Positions 10,317 to 17,667 of a stretch of 64,000 bases of DNA are shown here, in pieces. The stretch lies in assembly GCA_017399695.1 (NCBI GenBank), contig JAFQBK010000012.1, positions 124,001 to 188,000 of the forward strand. Reading direction: 5' to 3'. Origin of the DNA: Clostridia bacterium (lineage in GTDB: Bacteria; Bacillota; Clostridia; UBA1381; UBA9506). The position numbers were made by a program, and so were the translations under genes. Each line of letters starts with the position of its first letter. Positions within the stretch are counted from its first letter, which is position 1. The notes beneath the pieces are model-generated. The model made no database searches. It saw only the letters and a list, made by a program, of their open reading frames with translations, and was not told the origin of the DNA.

Positions 10317-10964
10317 TCAATTATCACTCTTTTTTAAGATAGTAACCAATGCGCCGTTTTTGAGTCCCGCGGAGTTGGCATCATCGGTATCAATATGCAT
10401 TTCTACATTAAAGTCATCACGTACGCGCACCTGAACATCATAAAACTTGGTCGGTTTAATACCCTCAACTAAAACATCGACATAGTCGTTATCCTTGATA
10501 TCGTGACGCGCAGCATATTCCGGCGTCAAATGGATGTGACGGTTTGCGATGATTACGCCCTGTTTTAAGTACACGCTGCCCTTCGGGCCAACGAGCACCA
10601 GACGCTCCGAACCCTCTACCTTTCCCGATGGACGAACCGGCGGGCTGACTTTTAAGATAAAGGTATCGGTACGGGAAATTTCTACCTGGGTATTGTCTCT
10701 GACCGGACCTAACACACGTACATTTTCAATCGCCTTTAAGGACGGGCCGACTAAGGTTACGACTTCCTCTGATGCGAATTCTCTTCCCATCAGTGTCTTT
10801 TTCTTTGTCAGCTCATAACCTTTGCCGAACAAGGTGTCTAAGTCCTCGCGCGACAAGTGCACATGGCGTTGGGAAACGCCGATTTTAATCTGGTCACTCT
10901 CTATCTGTTCATAAGCATGAATTGCTTTTTTTACTGCCTCTGCAATCGAGCTTGTATCATACAT
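10317..10964 (-). CDS. pduL: phosphate propanoyltransferase PduL
   Basis: A 215-residue PduL-type phosphotransacylase, which converts propionyl-CoA and phosphate to propionyl phosphate and free CoA inside the microcompartment. Zinc ligands of the family are seen: His34 and His36 in SQRHVHLS, His143 and His145 in ANRHIHLTP, and His190 in EMHIDTDDAN. The amphipathic helix SSIAEAVKKAIHAYEQI (residues 5-21) ahead of the core fits an encapsulation peptide. It recycles CoA for the aldehyde dehydrogenase encoded just upstream in the operon; the kinase that would make ATP and propionate is not in the window. Confidence 0.95.
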   Translation of the reverse strand: MYDTSSIAEAVKKAIHAYEQIESDQIKIGVSQRHVHLSREDLDTLFGKGYELTKKKTLMGREFASEEVVTLVGPSLKAIENVRVLGPVRDNTQVEISRTDTFILKVSPPVRPSGKVEGSERLVLVGPKGSVYLKQGVIIANRHIHLTPEYAARHDIKDNDYVDVLVEGIKPTKFYDVQVRVRDDFNVEMHIDTDDANSAGLKNGALVTILKKSDN

Positions 10965-10986
10965 CTAAAACACCCTCTTCGCTAAA

Positions 10987-11640
10987 TTACTGTTGATTTG
11001 GTGTATCCATATCGAAAAACTTAGTTACTTCCGGATGAGGATTTGCGATGACTTCCCGTCCGTAAATCTTACCCAGAACTGAGGAGGCGGCAACACCTGC
11101 GGCAACTGCTGCCTCAACTGCCGAAACAGTACCTACAACAATGATGGTAACCAGTCGTCCGCCCAGGCGTTTTTCTGTATGCACCAAACGAACATCAGCT
11201 GCTTTCAGCATTGCGTCTGTTCCCTCAATCGTTGCAACCAAGCCCTCAACCTCAATAAATCCAATTGCACCATTTGCCGCTTTTTCCTCCAGCTCGAGAC
11301 CTAACAGCGACTTTGGCAGTTTCTTATTGAACTTATCTTTGTTGATATCCAATAAATATGCCATCTTCTCCACACCGTCACCGGGGTTGGCAATAATGTG
11401 AGAAACAATGTACTTGCCACACTCTTTTGCGTAAGATACACCTGCTTCTACTGCCGCCTTTACTGCAGCAACTGCGCCTTCCATCTTGACAACCATGACT
11501 AGTGGTGCCGGAACGTCAGTACGAATCGGACGGTTTCTGTCAAATGCAATAATTCTGACATCTGCCGTTTTTGCCGCAATATCTGCCACGCGAAGAGCCG
11601 TGGAAAAACTGTAAACTTCAATCATTCCTAACGCTTGCAT
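10987..11640 (-). CDS. tandem-domain BMC shell protein (BMC-T)
   Basis: A 217-residue protein with two BMC domains in normal, not permuted, order: one from ALGMIEVYSF (residue 3 onward) and one from AIGFIEVEGLVAT (about residue 126 onward). Such proteins form pseudohexameric trimers in the shell facet. The first domain has a longer strand-loop region (IIAFDRNRPIRTDVPAP) than single-domain shell proteins, which could line a different pore. The second domain is close to the BMC-H proteins of this locus. Start set at 11640 because AAAGGGG lies 7 bases upstream; an ATG six bases earlier touches that site. Which substrate passes its pore is unknown. Confidence 0.88.
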   Translation of the reverse strand: MQALGMIEVYSFSTALRVADIAAKTADVRIIAFDRNRPIRTDVPAPLVMVVKMEGAVAAVKAAVEAGVSYAKECGKYIVSHIIANPGDGVEKMAYLLDINKDKFNKKLPKSLLGLELEEKAANGAIGFIEVEGLVATIEGTDAMLKAADVRLVHTEKRLGGRLVTIIVVGTVSAVEAAVAAGVAASSVLGKIYGREVIANPHPEVTKFFDMDTPNQQ

Positions 11641-11658
11641 CGTCATTCCCCTTTAAGA

Positions 11659-13053
11659 TTAGATAATGTGGAGACCGTCAACCATAACACAACGGCGCTG
11701 TCTGGTGAAAGAGCGTGCCGAGGTCAGTCCTTCTCCGGTCGGGCCGGCAATCGTAAAGGTCGTATGACCTTCGCCACCTGCACCGATACCTGCGTAAGAC
11801 GGTGCGTTCTTTACAAAAATCGTCGTTTCAACCGCACGGGCAAAACGGGTTAAGTGGTCTACATTCTTCGAGTGGATGTGAGCCGAATGGCGATTGCCGT
11901 GTTCTGCTCTTACTGCCATTTCGATTGCTTCATCGATGTTCTTCACGCGAACAATCGGAAGAATCGGCATCATCATTTCAACGGAAACAAACGGATGCTT
12001 CTCTGGAGTCTCGCAAATGATGAGGCGCGGGTCTGCATCGATGCCAAGCTCTTTTAAGAACTTGCCTGCATCTTTACCAACCCATTTTTTATTGATGCTG
12101 TATTTTCCGTCTTTGTTAACCAGCGCGATATCTACGAGCTTATCAATCTGCTCGCCACGCAAAAGGTATGCGCCGTTTTTCACCATAGAGTCAATCAAGC
12201 GGTCCGTAATATTATCGAATGCAAAACACTCTTTTTCTGCAATACACGGCAGGTTGTTATCAAAGCTTGCGCCGGCAACGATGTCTGCGCCTGCCTTTTC
12301 TACATCTGCAGTATCGTCAACGATAACCGGCGGGTTACCTGCGCCTGCACCGATTGCTTTTTTACCGGAAGAAAGCAGGGCGCGTACAACGCCCGGGCCA
12401 CCCGTTGCAACCAGCATACGAACAATCGGAGATTTCATCATTTCATTGGAGGACTCCATCGTCGGGTTGGCTACCGAAACAACCAGATTCTCCGGTCCGC
12501 CTGCCTCTAAGATGGCACGGTTTACGAGGTCAACCGCATAGTTTGCAACAACCTTTGCATTCGGATGCGGATTAAATACAACCGCATTACCGCCGGCAAT
12601 CATACCGATGGAGTTACAGATAACGGTCTCACTCGGGTTGGTTGACGGCGTGATAGAACCGATGACGCCAAACGGAGCCATTTCAATCAGAGTCAAACCG
12701 CTGTCACCGGTTTTAACTGTCGGATGTAAATCCTCGGTTCCCGGCGTTTTGTTTGCTACCAGCTGGTGCTTGATAATTTTATCACTTACACGACCCATAC
12801 CCGTTTCTTCTACACCGAGTTTCGCCATGGTCTCTGCCTCTTCTAAGGTTAAGCGGCGAATTGCAGAAATCATCTTCTCTCTCTGCTCAATCGAATAAGA
12901 ACGATACTGCTTATAAGCAACCTCTACTGCCGCAAGTGCCTCAGACATTGTTTCAAAAACGCCCTTTAACTTGCTCGTAGAAATCGGTTTCGTGTTCATG
13001 TTTTTAATGACGTTTTCAACAATCGCACTGATTTGAGCTGCATTCATCTCCAT
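11659..13053 (-). CDS. pduP: CoA-acylating propionaldehyde dehydrogenase (PduP/EutE type)
   Basis: A 464-residue aldehyde dehydrogenase that oxidises propionaldehyde to propionyl-CoA with NAD. It starts with an encapsulation-peptide helix (NAAQISAIVENVIKNM, residues 4-19) and a short linker, then the ALDH core with the catalytic Cys270 in FDNNLPCIAEKE, and TPSTNPSET and GAGAGNPPV cofactor segments. It lacks the long C-terminal alcohol dehydrogenase of AdhE. The start at 13053 has GAGGTG 6 bases upstream. Transcription from the upstream half of the locus would have to cross the antisense ribbon-helix-helix gene between this gene and the iron alcohol dehydrogenase. Confidence 0.93.
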   Translation of the reverse strand: MEMNAAQISAIVENVIKNMNTKPISTSKLKGVFETMSEALAAVEVAYKQYRSYSIEQREKMISAIRRLTLEEAETMAKLGVEETGMGRVSDKIIKHQLVANKTPGTEDLHPTVKTGDSGLTLIEMAPFGVIGSITPSTNPSETVICNSIGMIAGGNAVVFNPHPNAKVVANYAVDLVNRAILEAGGPENLVVSVANPTMESSNEMMKSPIVRMLVATGGPGVVRALLSSGKKAIGAGAGNPPVIVDDTADVEKAGADIVAGASFDNNLPCIAEKECFAFDNITDRLIDSMVKNGAYLLRGEQIDKLVDIALVNKDGKYSINKKWVGKDAGKFLKELGIDADPRLIICETPEKHPFVSVEMMMPILPIVRVKNIDEAIEMAVRAEHGNRHSAHIHSKNVDHLTRFARAVETTIFVKNAPSYAGIGAGGEGHTTFTIAGPTGEGLTSARSFTRQRRCVMVDGLHII

Positions 13054-13081
13054 TTTCAACACCTCGAATAAATTTTTTGAA

Positions 13082-13116
13082 CTTGTATTGCACAAGATAT
13101 ATTTTTATGTTATACT
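13082..13116 (+). promoter_or_regulatory. sigma-A promoter of the antisense RHH gene with inverted repeat
   Basis: TTGCAC (13088-13093), 17 bases, TATACT (13111-13116) on the plus strand, 32 bases before the ribbon-helix-helix start. A small perfect inverted repeat, CTTGT-ATTGC-ACAAG (13082-13096), overlaps the -35 and could be an operator, perhaps for autoregulation (inference). Confidence 0.75.
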
Positions 13117-13147
13117 TAACTTAAATAAATTTGAAAGGAGCTTTTCT

Positions 13148-13429
13148 ATGTCCAAATTAACTGCCTATAAAAACAATTACATAGCAGAGAACTATGACCG
13201 CATCAATCTGACCGTTCCAAAGGGAATGAAAGCTCAGATTGAAGAAAAAGCCAAAGCGGAAGGCAAAAGTACGAACGGTTTTATTGCTGACCTCATTCGT
13301 GCGGCTCTTGCCGGAGAGACTGTAGTCTCTACCCCCAAAAAAGCAACTCCTGCACCGAAGCCCGCCGCTCCCAAAAAGCAGGAAACTCCCAAGGCCTCGA
13401 AAAAAGATATGGATATTTTCCTTTTCTGA
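13148..13429 (+). CDS. ribbon-helix-helix (Arc-like) protein, antisense inside BMC operon
   Basis: A 93-residue protein: an Arc-type ribbon-helix-helix core (residues about 18-58, YDRINLTVPKGMKAQIEE then STNGFIADLIRAAL) followed by a flexible tail rich in Lys, Pro and Ala and ending DMDIFLF. Arc-type proteins bind DNA as dimers through the beta ribbon. It starts at 13148 with AAAGGAG 8 bases upstream and has its own promoter. It is the only plus-strand gene in the 16 kb locus; its stop codon abuts the stop of the iron alcohol dehydrogenase with no bases between. A role as local regulator is inferred; the DNA target is unknown. Confidence 0.82.
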   Translation: MSKLTAYKNNYIAENYDRINLTVPKGMKAQIEEKAKAEGKSTNGFIADLIRAALAGETVVSTPKKATPAPKPAAPKKQETPKASKKDMDIFLF

Positions 13430-14572
13430 TTACCAAACAGCAATCTTACTCAATATTTTCTCAATATCTTTTGCAGTAACAGGTCTCGGATTCGTCTCAG
13501 TGCAAGCATCTTTTAATGCACTTTCGATAATCTCCTCTTTTACTGCCTCATATTCATCCCGGCTGACCTTGGCTTCCGCTAAGGTGGTCGGGATTTTCAT
13601 CATTTTCTGCATATATTTCAGCTCTTCAATAAAGCTGGTAACTGCCACTTTTGTATTTTCTGACGGCAAATAAATTCGTCTTGCGATTCTGGCAATACGC
13701 CGAGCGGCTCTTGTATCCTCGCTCGCACCGAAGTTATGCGCAAGATCTGCGTTAAACTCCATGACGTGTGGCAAGAGCATCGCGTTTGCCCGTCCGTGCG
13801 GAATGTGAAATTTTGCACCTAAAGCGTGCGCGATGGAATGGTTAATACCTAAACCAACCTCGTTAAACGACATCCCGGCGAGGCACGATGCACTGTGCAT
13901 TTTTTCACGTGCTTTGATGTTGGCGCCATCTTTATATGCAATCGGCAAATACTTAAACGCAATTGTGAGCGCTTTTTCCGCCAATGCATCTGCGGCGTCA
14001 TTCCAACGAGTGGAAAGATAAGCTTCAAGCGCGTGCGTAATTACGTCCATTCCGGTATCAGCCGTCACAGAAGGCGGTGCCGATACAACGAGCTGCGGAT
14101 CTAATATTGCCATATCCGGAATCAGTTTATCATCTACCAGCGGGTATTTAATCCCTGCTTCGGTATCTGTCACCACTGCAAACTGCGTGACCTCAGAACC
14201 CGTTCCGCTTGTGGTCGGGATGGCAATCAGCTTAATGTGCTTTTTGCCGGTCACCTTTTCATATAAGAACACCATCAATTTTGCCGCGTCAATGGAAGAA
14301 CCGCCACCGAGACCAATCACTATTTCTGCGTCATGCTCTTTTAAGTACTCCACACCCTGCGACACCAACTCAATCGTCGGGTCAGGCTTTACATCACTGA
14401 ACACGGAAACGGTTTTGCAAGCAGACAACTTTTCTGCAATCATCTTTGAAACGCCGGAGGACACCATAAAGGCATCTGTGATAATCACTGCATTGACATC
14501 GGAAAACTCGGTTAATGTCTCAATGGCATTATCGCTGAAACGAACCTCTGTTTTTATCTTAAATTTCAGCAT
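13430..14572 (-). CDS. pduQ: iron-containing alcohol dehydrogenase (PduQ-like)
   Basis: A 380-residue group III alcohol dehydrogenase. Visible are the nucleotide-binding GLGGGSSIDAAK (residues 88-98), IPTTSGTGSEVT, and the metal ligands Asp176, His180, His245 and His259, spaced as in FucO-type enzymes (14 residues between the last two). In propanediol compartments PduQ reduces propionaldehyde to 1-propanol and regenerates NAD inside the shell; this copy could also reduce lactaldehyde to 1,2-propanediol, the FucO reaction, which sequence alone does not decide. The stop abuts the stop of the antisense ribbon-helix-helix gene. Confidence 0.9.
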   Translation of the reverse strand: MLKFKIKTEVRFSDNAIETLTEFSDVNAVIITDAFMVSSGVSKMIAEKLSACKTVSVFSDVKPDPTIELVSQGVEYLKEHDAEIVIGLGGGSSIDAAKLMVFLYEKVTGKKHIKLIAIPTTSGTGSEVTQFAVVTDTEAGIKYPLVDDKLIPDMAILDPQLVVSAPPSVTADTGMDVITHALEAYLSTRWNDAADALAEKALTIAFKYLPIAYKDGANIKAREKMHSASCLAGMSFNEVGLGINHSIAHALGAKFHIPHGRANAMLLPHVMEFNADLAHNFGASEDTRAARRIARIARRIYLPSENTKVAVTSFIEELKYMQKMMKIPTTLAEAKVSRDEYEAVKEEIIESALKDACTETNPRPVTAKDIEKILSKIAVW

Positions 14573-14590
14573 AGAATAGCCTCATTCCTC

Positions 14591-15139
14591 TTATAAAATG
14601 TTTTGCCACAGTTTTTTGTCCGGGTTGGGAATGACGGTACTGTCTAAATAATTGCCGCCCGCACCAACCTCTTTTTTGGCTGCGTCAATTGCTGCATCAA
14701 CCGCTGCCACTTCACCGGTCAGCAAGAGATAACCCTTACCGCTCATACCGCGCGCTAAGCGCAGCTCAATCAAGTCAACCTGCGAGGTCTTGGCTGCAAT
14801 ATCTGCCGCAACGATGATTGAAGCCGCCGAAAAGGTTTCCAAAACTCCAAGCGCACTCGGGTTGCCGACTTCTGCCGCACCGTAGATTGCTGGGAAAATG
14901 CTTTCATGCGGATTACCGAGAACAAAACTGTCCACGAGTTTTTCACCGCACTGTATTTTCGATGCCTCAATCGCAGCTTTTACTGCACTGAGTTCACCAC
15001 TAATTAACACAATATATTTACCGGGACAAACCACCTGTGCCAGCATTACTTCCACTTCTGCTGTCTTAATCAGGGTATCTGCCGCCTGAATGCCGGAAGG
15101 TACTGACTGGTATTCCACCATTCCGATTGCTTTGCTCAT
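14591..15139 (-). CDS. pduT: tandem BMC shell protein PduT with Fe-S cysteine
   Basis: A 182-residue tandem-BMC protein of PduT type: domain 1 from AIGMVEYQSV and domain 2 from ALGVLETFSA, ending VIPNPDKKLW. Cys38 in QVVCPGKY matches the position of the cysteine that, three per trimer, holds a 4Fe-4S cluster in the pore of PduT. The protein could pass electrons across the shell to or from PduS, whose gene is immediately upstream in the operon (32 bases). The length equals that of known PduT proteins. Confidence 0.92.
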   Translation of the reverse strand: MSKAIGMVEYQSVPSGIQAADTLIKTAEVEVMLAQVVCPGKYIVLISGELSAVKAAIEASKIQCGEKLVDSFVLGNPHESIFPAIYGAAEVGNPSALGVLETFSAASIIVAADIAAKTSQVDLIELRLARGMSGKGYLLLTGEVAAVDAAIDAAKKEVGAGGNYLDSTVIPNPDKKLWQNIL

Positions 15140-15171
15140 GAGTGTATCTTCCTTTCTGGTCCTGGCATCTA

Positions 15172-16500
15172 TCAGGCCTTAATTACGATATATTTTTCGT
15201 TGACTTCAACTACTGTACCGGAGATAGACGCATGAATCGAAACGCCTAACTTATCCTCCGCTACCTCAGCAATCAACTGACCTTTTTTCACTTTATCTTT
15301 CGGTGCTACCAAGGCTTCTGCCGGTGCGCCAATGTGCTGACTCAAAAGAATTTTTACCTTTTTCGCCGGGATTTCCGTTTCTACAAGCGGCGCAGGGAAA
15401 TTATACTTACTGAGTCCCAAACGTGCAGTCAGGCGGGATTTTGGAACCATACGGAATTCTCTGTCCTTGGCAACAGCCTTAAATTCGCTGTCTTTCGGAA
15501 TCGGAACGCCTTTTGCACGCAGACCGGATTTATAAGCCGAAATCAAGGTTCTCGGCGACAAATCCTGGAAGCACGAATACAGTTCACATAAGCCGCAAGC
15601 GGAACAGAACATCGTATTAAGCATCGGTTTAATGTCATCAACGACGCCGCTCGATGCCGCGCGCATAAACATATGCGGCTCAATCGGGTGTCCGAGCAGA
15701 TTTCTCGAACATAAGTCCGTGCAGAGACGGCACTGACAGCACACACTCATCGCACGATTTATATCAATGGAGATTTTAGAGGTGCGCTTGGACACAATAT
15801 AGTGGTCCTTTGGCATAACTAAAATCGCATTTGTTGTCTTCGTTACCGGGTCGAAGGGGTTTGTGATCATACCGGTCATCGGACCACCGTTAATCAAAAC
15901 AGGCTCCTCTACCGTTGCCCCTCCTGCCAAATCCACAACCTCCTGCATTGTGATTCCAAGCGGAACCTTTAAGGTGACAGGATTTTTCACTTCACCGGTG
16001 ACCGTAATATACTTGGAAATAACCGGTTCGTCTTTGTGAATGGCATTGTAAATGTTTAAGATTGTTTCCACATTAAAGACGGTTACTCCTACAGAAATCG
16101 GAATGTTTCCCGGCGGAACAACTCGTCCTGTTGTCTCATAAATTAATATAACTTCATCACCTGCCGGATAAACTTCCGGAAGCAGGCCGATTTTGGTCTT
16201 TTTCATAGAGGATAGAACTGCCTCAACTGCAGCAACTGCCTTCTTATACGAAGGCTTGATGCCGATGATAACTTCCTTTGCCTCTACTGCATCTGCAATC
16301 ATTTCCAGCGTACTGACAATTTCGTACGCATATTTTTCAAGCACTTGACGGTGCAACTTTAAAAGCGGCTCACATTCTGCGCAATTGAGAATCAGCGTAT
16401 CCGCTTTTTTATCGAGCTTGACATAGGTCGGAAATCCGGCACCGCCGGCACCAACAATGCCATTTTGTTTCAGAATTGGAATCAATTCCGTTAAGTTCAT
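15172..16500 (-). CDS. pduS: PduS-like flavo/iron-sulfur protein (RnfC family)
   Basis: A 442-residue protein of the RnfC/PduS family. GAGGAGFPT (residues 18-26) is the flavin/NADH-binding glycine-rich segment, followed by a SLBB-like region, two 4Fe-4S motifs (Cys 254-264 in VCCQCRLCTDLC, and Cys 299-310 in CSACGLCELYSC) and a C-terminal barrel-sandwich segment (IGAPAEALVAPKDKVKKGQLI). In Salmonella PduS reduces cobalamin for a B12-dependent diol dehydratase; here the dehydratase is a glycyl radical enzyme, so the likely role is other electron transfer, with PduT as shell conduit. Start taken as ATG 16500 after a TTG codon. Confidence 0.9.
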   Translation of the reverse strand: MNLTELIPILKQNGIVGAGGAGFPTYVKLDKKADTLILNCAECEPLLKLHRQVLEKYAYEIVSTLEMIADAVEAKEVIIGIKPSYKKAVAAVEAVLSSMKKTKIGLLPEVYPAGDEVILIYETTGRVVPPGNIPISVGVTVFNVETILNIYNAIHKDEPVISKYITVTGEVKNPVTLKVPLGITMQEVVDLAGGATVEEPVLINGGPMTGMITNPFDPVTKTTNAILVMPKDHYIVSKRTSKISIDINRAMSVCCQCRLCTDLCSRNLLGHPIEPHMFMRAASSGVVDDIKPMLNTMFCSACGLCELYSCFQDLSPRTLISAYKSGLRAKGVPIPKDSEFKAVAKDREFRMVPKSRLTARLGLSKYNFPAPLVETEIPAKKVKILLSQHIGAPAEALVAPKDKVKKGQLIAEVAEDKLGVSIHASISGTVVEVNEKYIVIKA

Positions 16501-16509
16501 CAAAAATCA

Positions 16510-16773
16510 CTACTCCAGTCCAATCGCATCATCAATAATACCAACAATTGCGGCGTCAATAGGGGAATCCGCTAAGTTGCAGCCGATTCGAGCTGCACTG
16601 CCCTGTGCTACAAGTACGATTTCACCGATACCCGCACCAACATTGTCAATGGCGACGAGCCGGCTTTTGGATTTCATGCTCTCCATCGGTTCTACAATCA
16701 GAAACTTGCTGCCAATCAAATTTTCGTTCTTGCGAGTTGCAACCACGCTACCTACAATTTTACCAACAATCAC
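16510..16773 (-). CDS. pduN: BMC vertex protein (EutN/CcmL/PduN, pentamer)
   Basis: An 87-residue BMC-P protein that forms the pentameric caps of the shell. IVGKIVGSVVATRK and the later AIDNVGAGIGEIVLVAQGSAAR are the family signature, ending PIDAAIVGIID. The start is uncertain: GTG at 16773 has AGGTG 6 bases upstream, while a GTG at 16782 overlaps that site and would add three residues. Stop is 9 bases before the PduS-like start. One vertex protein is what a complete shell needs. Confidence 0.9.
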   Translation of the reverse strand: MIVGKIVGSVVATRKNENLIGSKFLIVEPMESMKSKSRLVAIDNVGAGIGEIVLVAQGSAARIGCNLADSPIDAAIVGIIDDAIGLE

Positions 16774-16823
16774 TTTATTCACCTACTTTTCAAAATCATA
16801 ACACCGCGATAAGGCAGTTATAT

Positions 16824-16845
16824 CCGGGCGCACAAAGGCGCCCGG
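16824..16845 (-). promoter_or_regulatory. intercistronic GC-rich stem-loop after BMC-H genes
   Basis: CCGGGCGC and GCGCCCGG form a perfect 8-base stem with a 6-base loop, in the 97-base gap between the extended BMC-H gene and the vertex gene. On the minus strand it has no T tract, so it looks like an mRNA end-protecting or processing element rather than a full terminator. Confidence 0.6.
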
Positions 16846-16870
16846 TATTACTGACTTGTGCAAACAAAAA

Positions 16871-17305
16871 TTATTTGAGGGACGGGAGAATCTTCTCAAC
16901 GTCGTCGTGCGGTCTCGGGATGACATGAGTTGCAATCAACTCACCCAGACGGGATGCAGAAGAAGAACCAGCTTCAACAGCGGATTTAACTGCACCTACG
17001 TCACCGCGAACCATAACGCTTACCAAACCGGATCCGATTTTTTCGGTTCCAACCAGTACTACGTTAGCAGCTTTGAGCATAGCATCTGCTGCTTCGATTG
17101 CTGCGACTAAACCTCTTGTTTCAACCATACCTAATGCCTGTTGTACCATGACCTTTTCCTCCTTAATGTTACTTGAAATTACTGTGGATTCCGGAGCTTT
17201 TGCAGGCGCCGGAGCTGCTTTTTTTGTTGATGCACTGCTGGTTGTTTTTTTAGCGGCAGGCTTTGCTGCGGCTTTTGCAGTGCTTTTTTTCTTTGTTTCA
17301 GCCAT
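16871..17305 (-). CDS. BMC-H shell protein with Lys/Ala/Pro-rich N-terminal extension and internal start
   Basis: Single-BMC-domain hexamer protein. The domain begins [18 protein letters not shown] and is almost the same as its neighbour at 17341-17616. Read from ATG 17305 (AGGTG 6 bases upstream) it has 144 residues, with a 52-residue extension made mostly of Lys, Ala, Pro, Ser and Thr. Inside, AAGGAGG sits 8 bases before ATG 17149, which gives a 92-residue standard BMC-H. Both starts look usable, so two forms are probable, as known for PduB/PduB'. The extension would point from the hexamer N-terminus and might tether cargo or neighbouring shell pieces (inference). Confidence 0.88.
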   Translation of the reverse strand: MAETKKKSTAKAAAKPAAKKTTSSASTKKAAPAPAKAPESTVISSNIKEEKVMVQQALGMVETRGLVAAIEAADAMLKAANVVLVGTEKIGSGLVSVMVRGDVGAVKSAVEAGSSSASRLGELIATHVIPRPHDDVEKILPSLK

Positions 17306-17340
17306 TTGTTTCACCTACTAATCAAATTTCCTTTCGGGGA

Positions 17341-17616
17341 TTAGAGAGTCGGCAGAATTTTTTCTACGTCAGCGTGCGGTCTCGGGATAACATGTACTGC
17401 TACGAGCTCGCCCAGCTTCTGTGCAGCGTTGCCGCCAACTTCCGTTGCAGCTTTTACAGCACCAACGTCGCCGCGAACCATAACGCTTACCAAACCGGAT
17501 CCGATTTTTTCAGTTCCGATCAGTACAACCTCTGCAGCCTTTACCATAGCATCTGCTGCCTCGATTGCTGCTACTAAACCTCTTGTTTCAACCATACCTA
17601 AAGCTTCCTGTGACAT
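17341..17616 (-). CDS. BMC-H shell protein (PduA/PduJ type)
   Basis: A 91-residue canonical BMC-domain protein forming hexameric facet tiles: [20 protein letters not shown], the pore-loop region [19 protein letters not shown], and [15 protein letters not shown] at the end. GAGGAGG lies upstream of the ATG. It is first of two adjacent and highly similar BMC-H genes, presumably by tandem duplication, and likely one of the major shell components. The pore in PduA-like proteins passes propanediol-sized metabolites; selectivity here cannot be judged by eye. Confidence 0.94.
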   Translation of the reverse strand: MSQEALGMVETRGLVAAIEAADAMVKAAEVVLIGTEKIGSGLVSVMVRGDVGAVKAATEVGGNAAQKLGELVAVHVIPRPHADVEKILPTL

Positions 17617-17667
17617 TTTGTTTTCCTCCTCATATTTTTAGAAAAATTTATTTATAACCTTGGTTAA

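Noticed and set aside
11894..12541. Plus-strand 215-codon frame opposite pduP
   Set aside because: Antisense shadow with low-complexity Ser/Ala/Pro text; no start signals.
17341..17616. Assembly duplication of the two BMC-H genes
   Set aside because: The copies differ at many codons and the flanks differ, so they are real paralogs.
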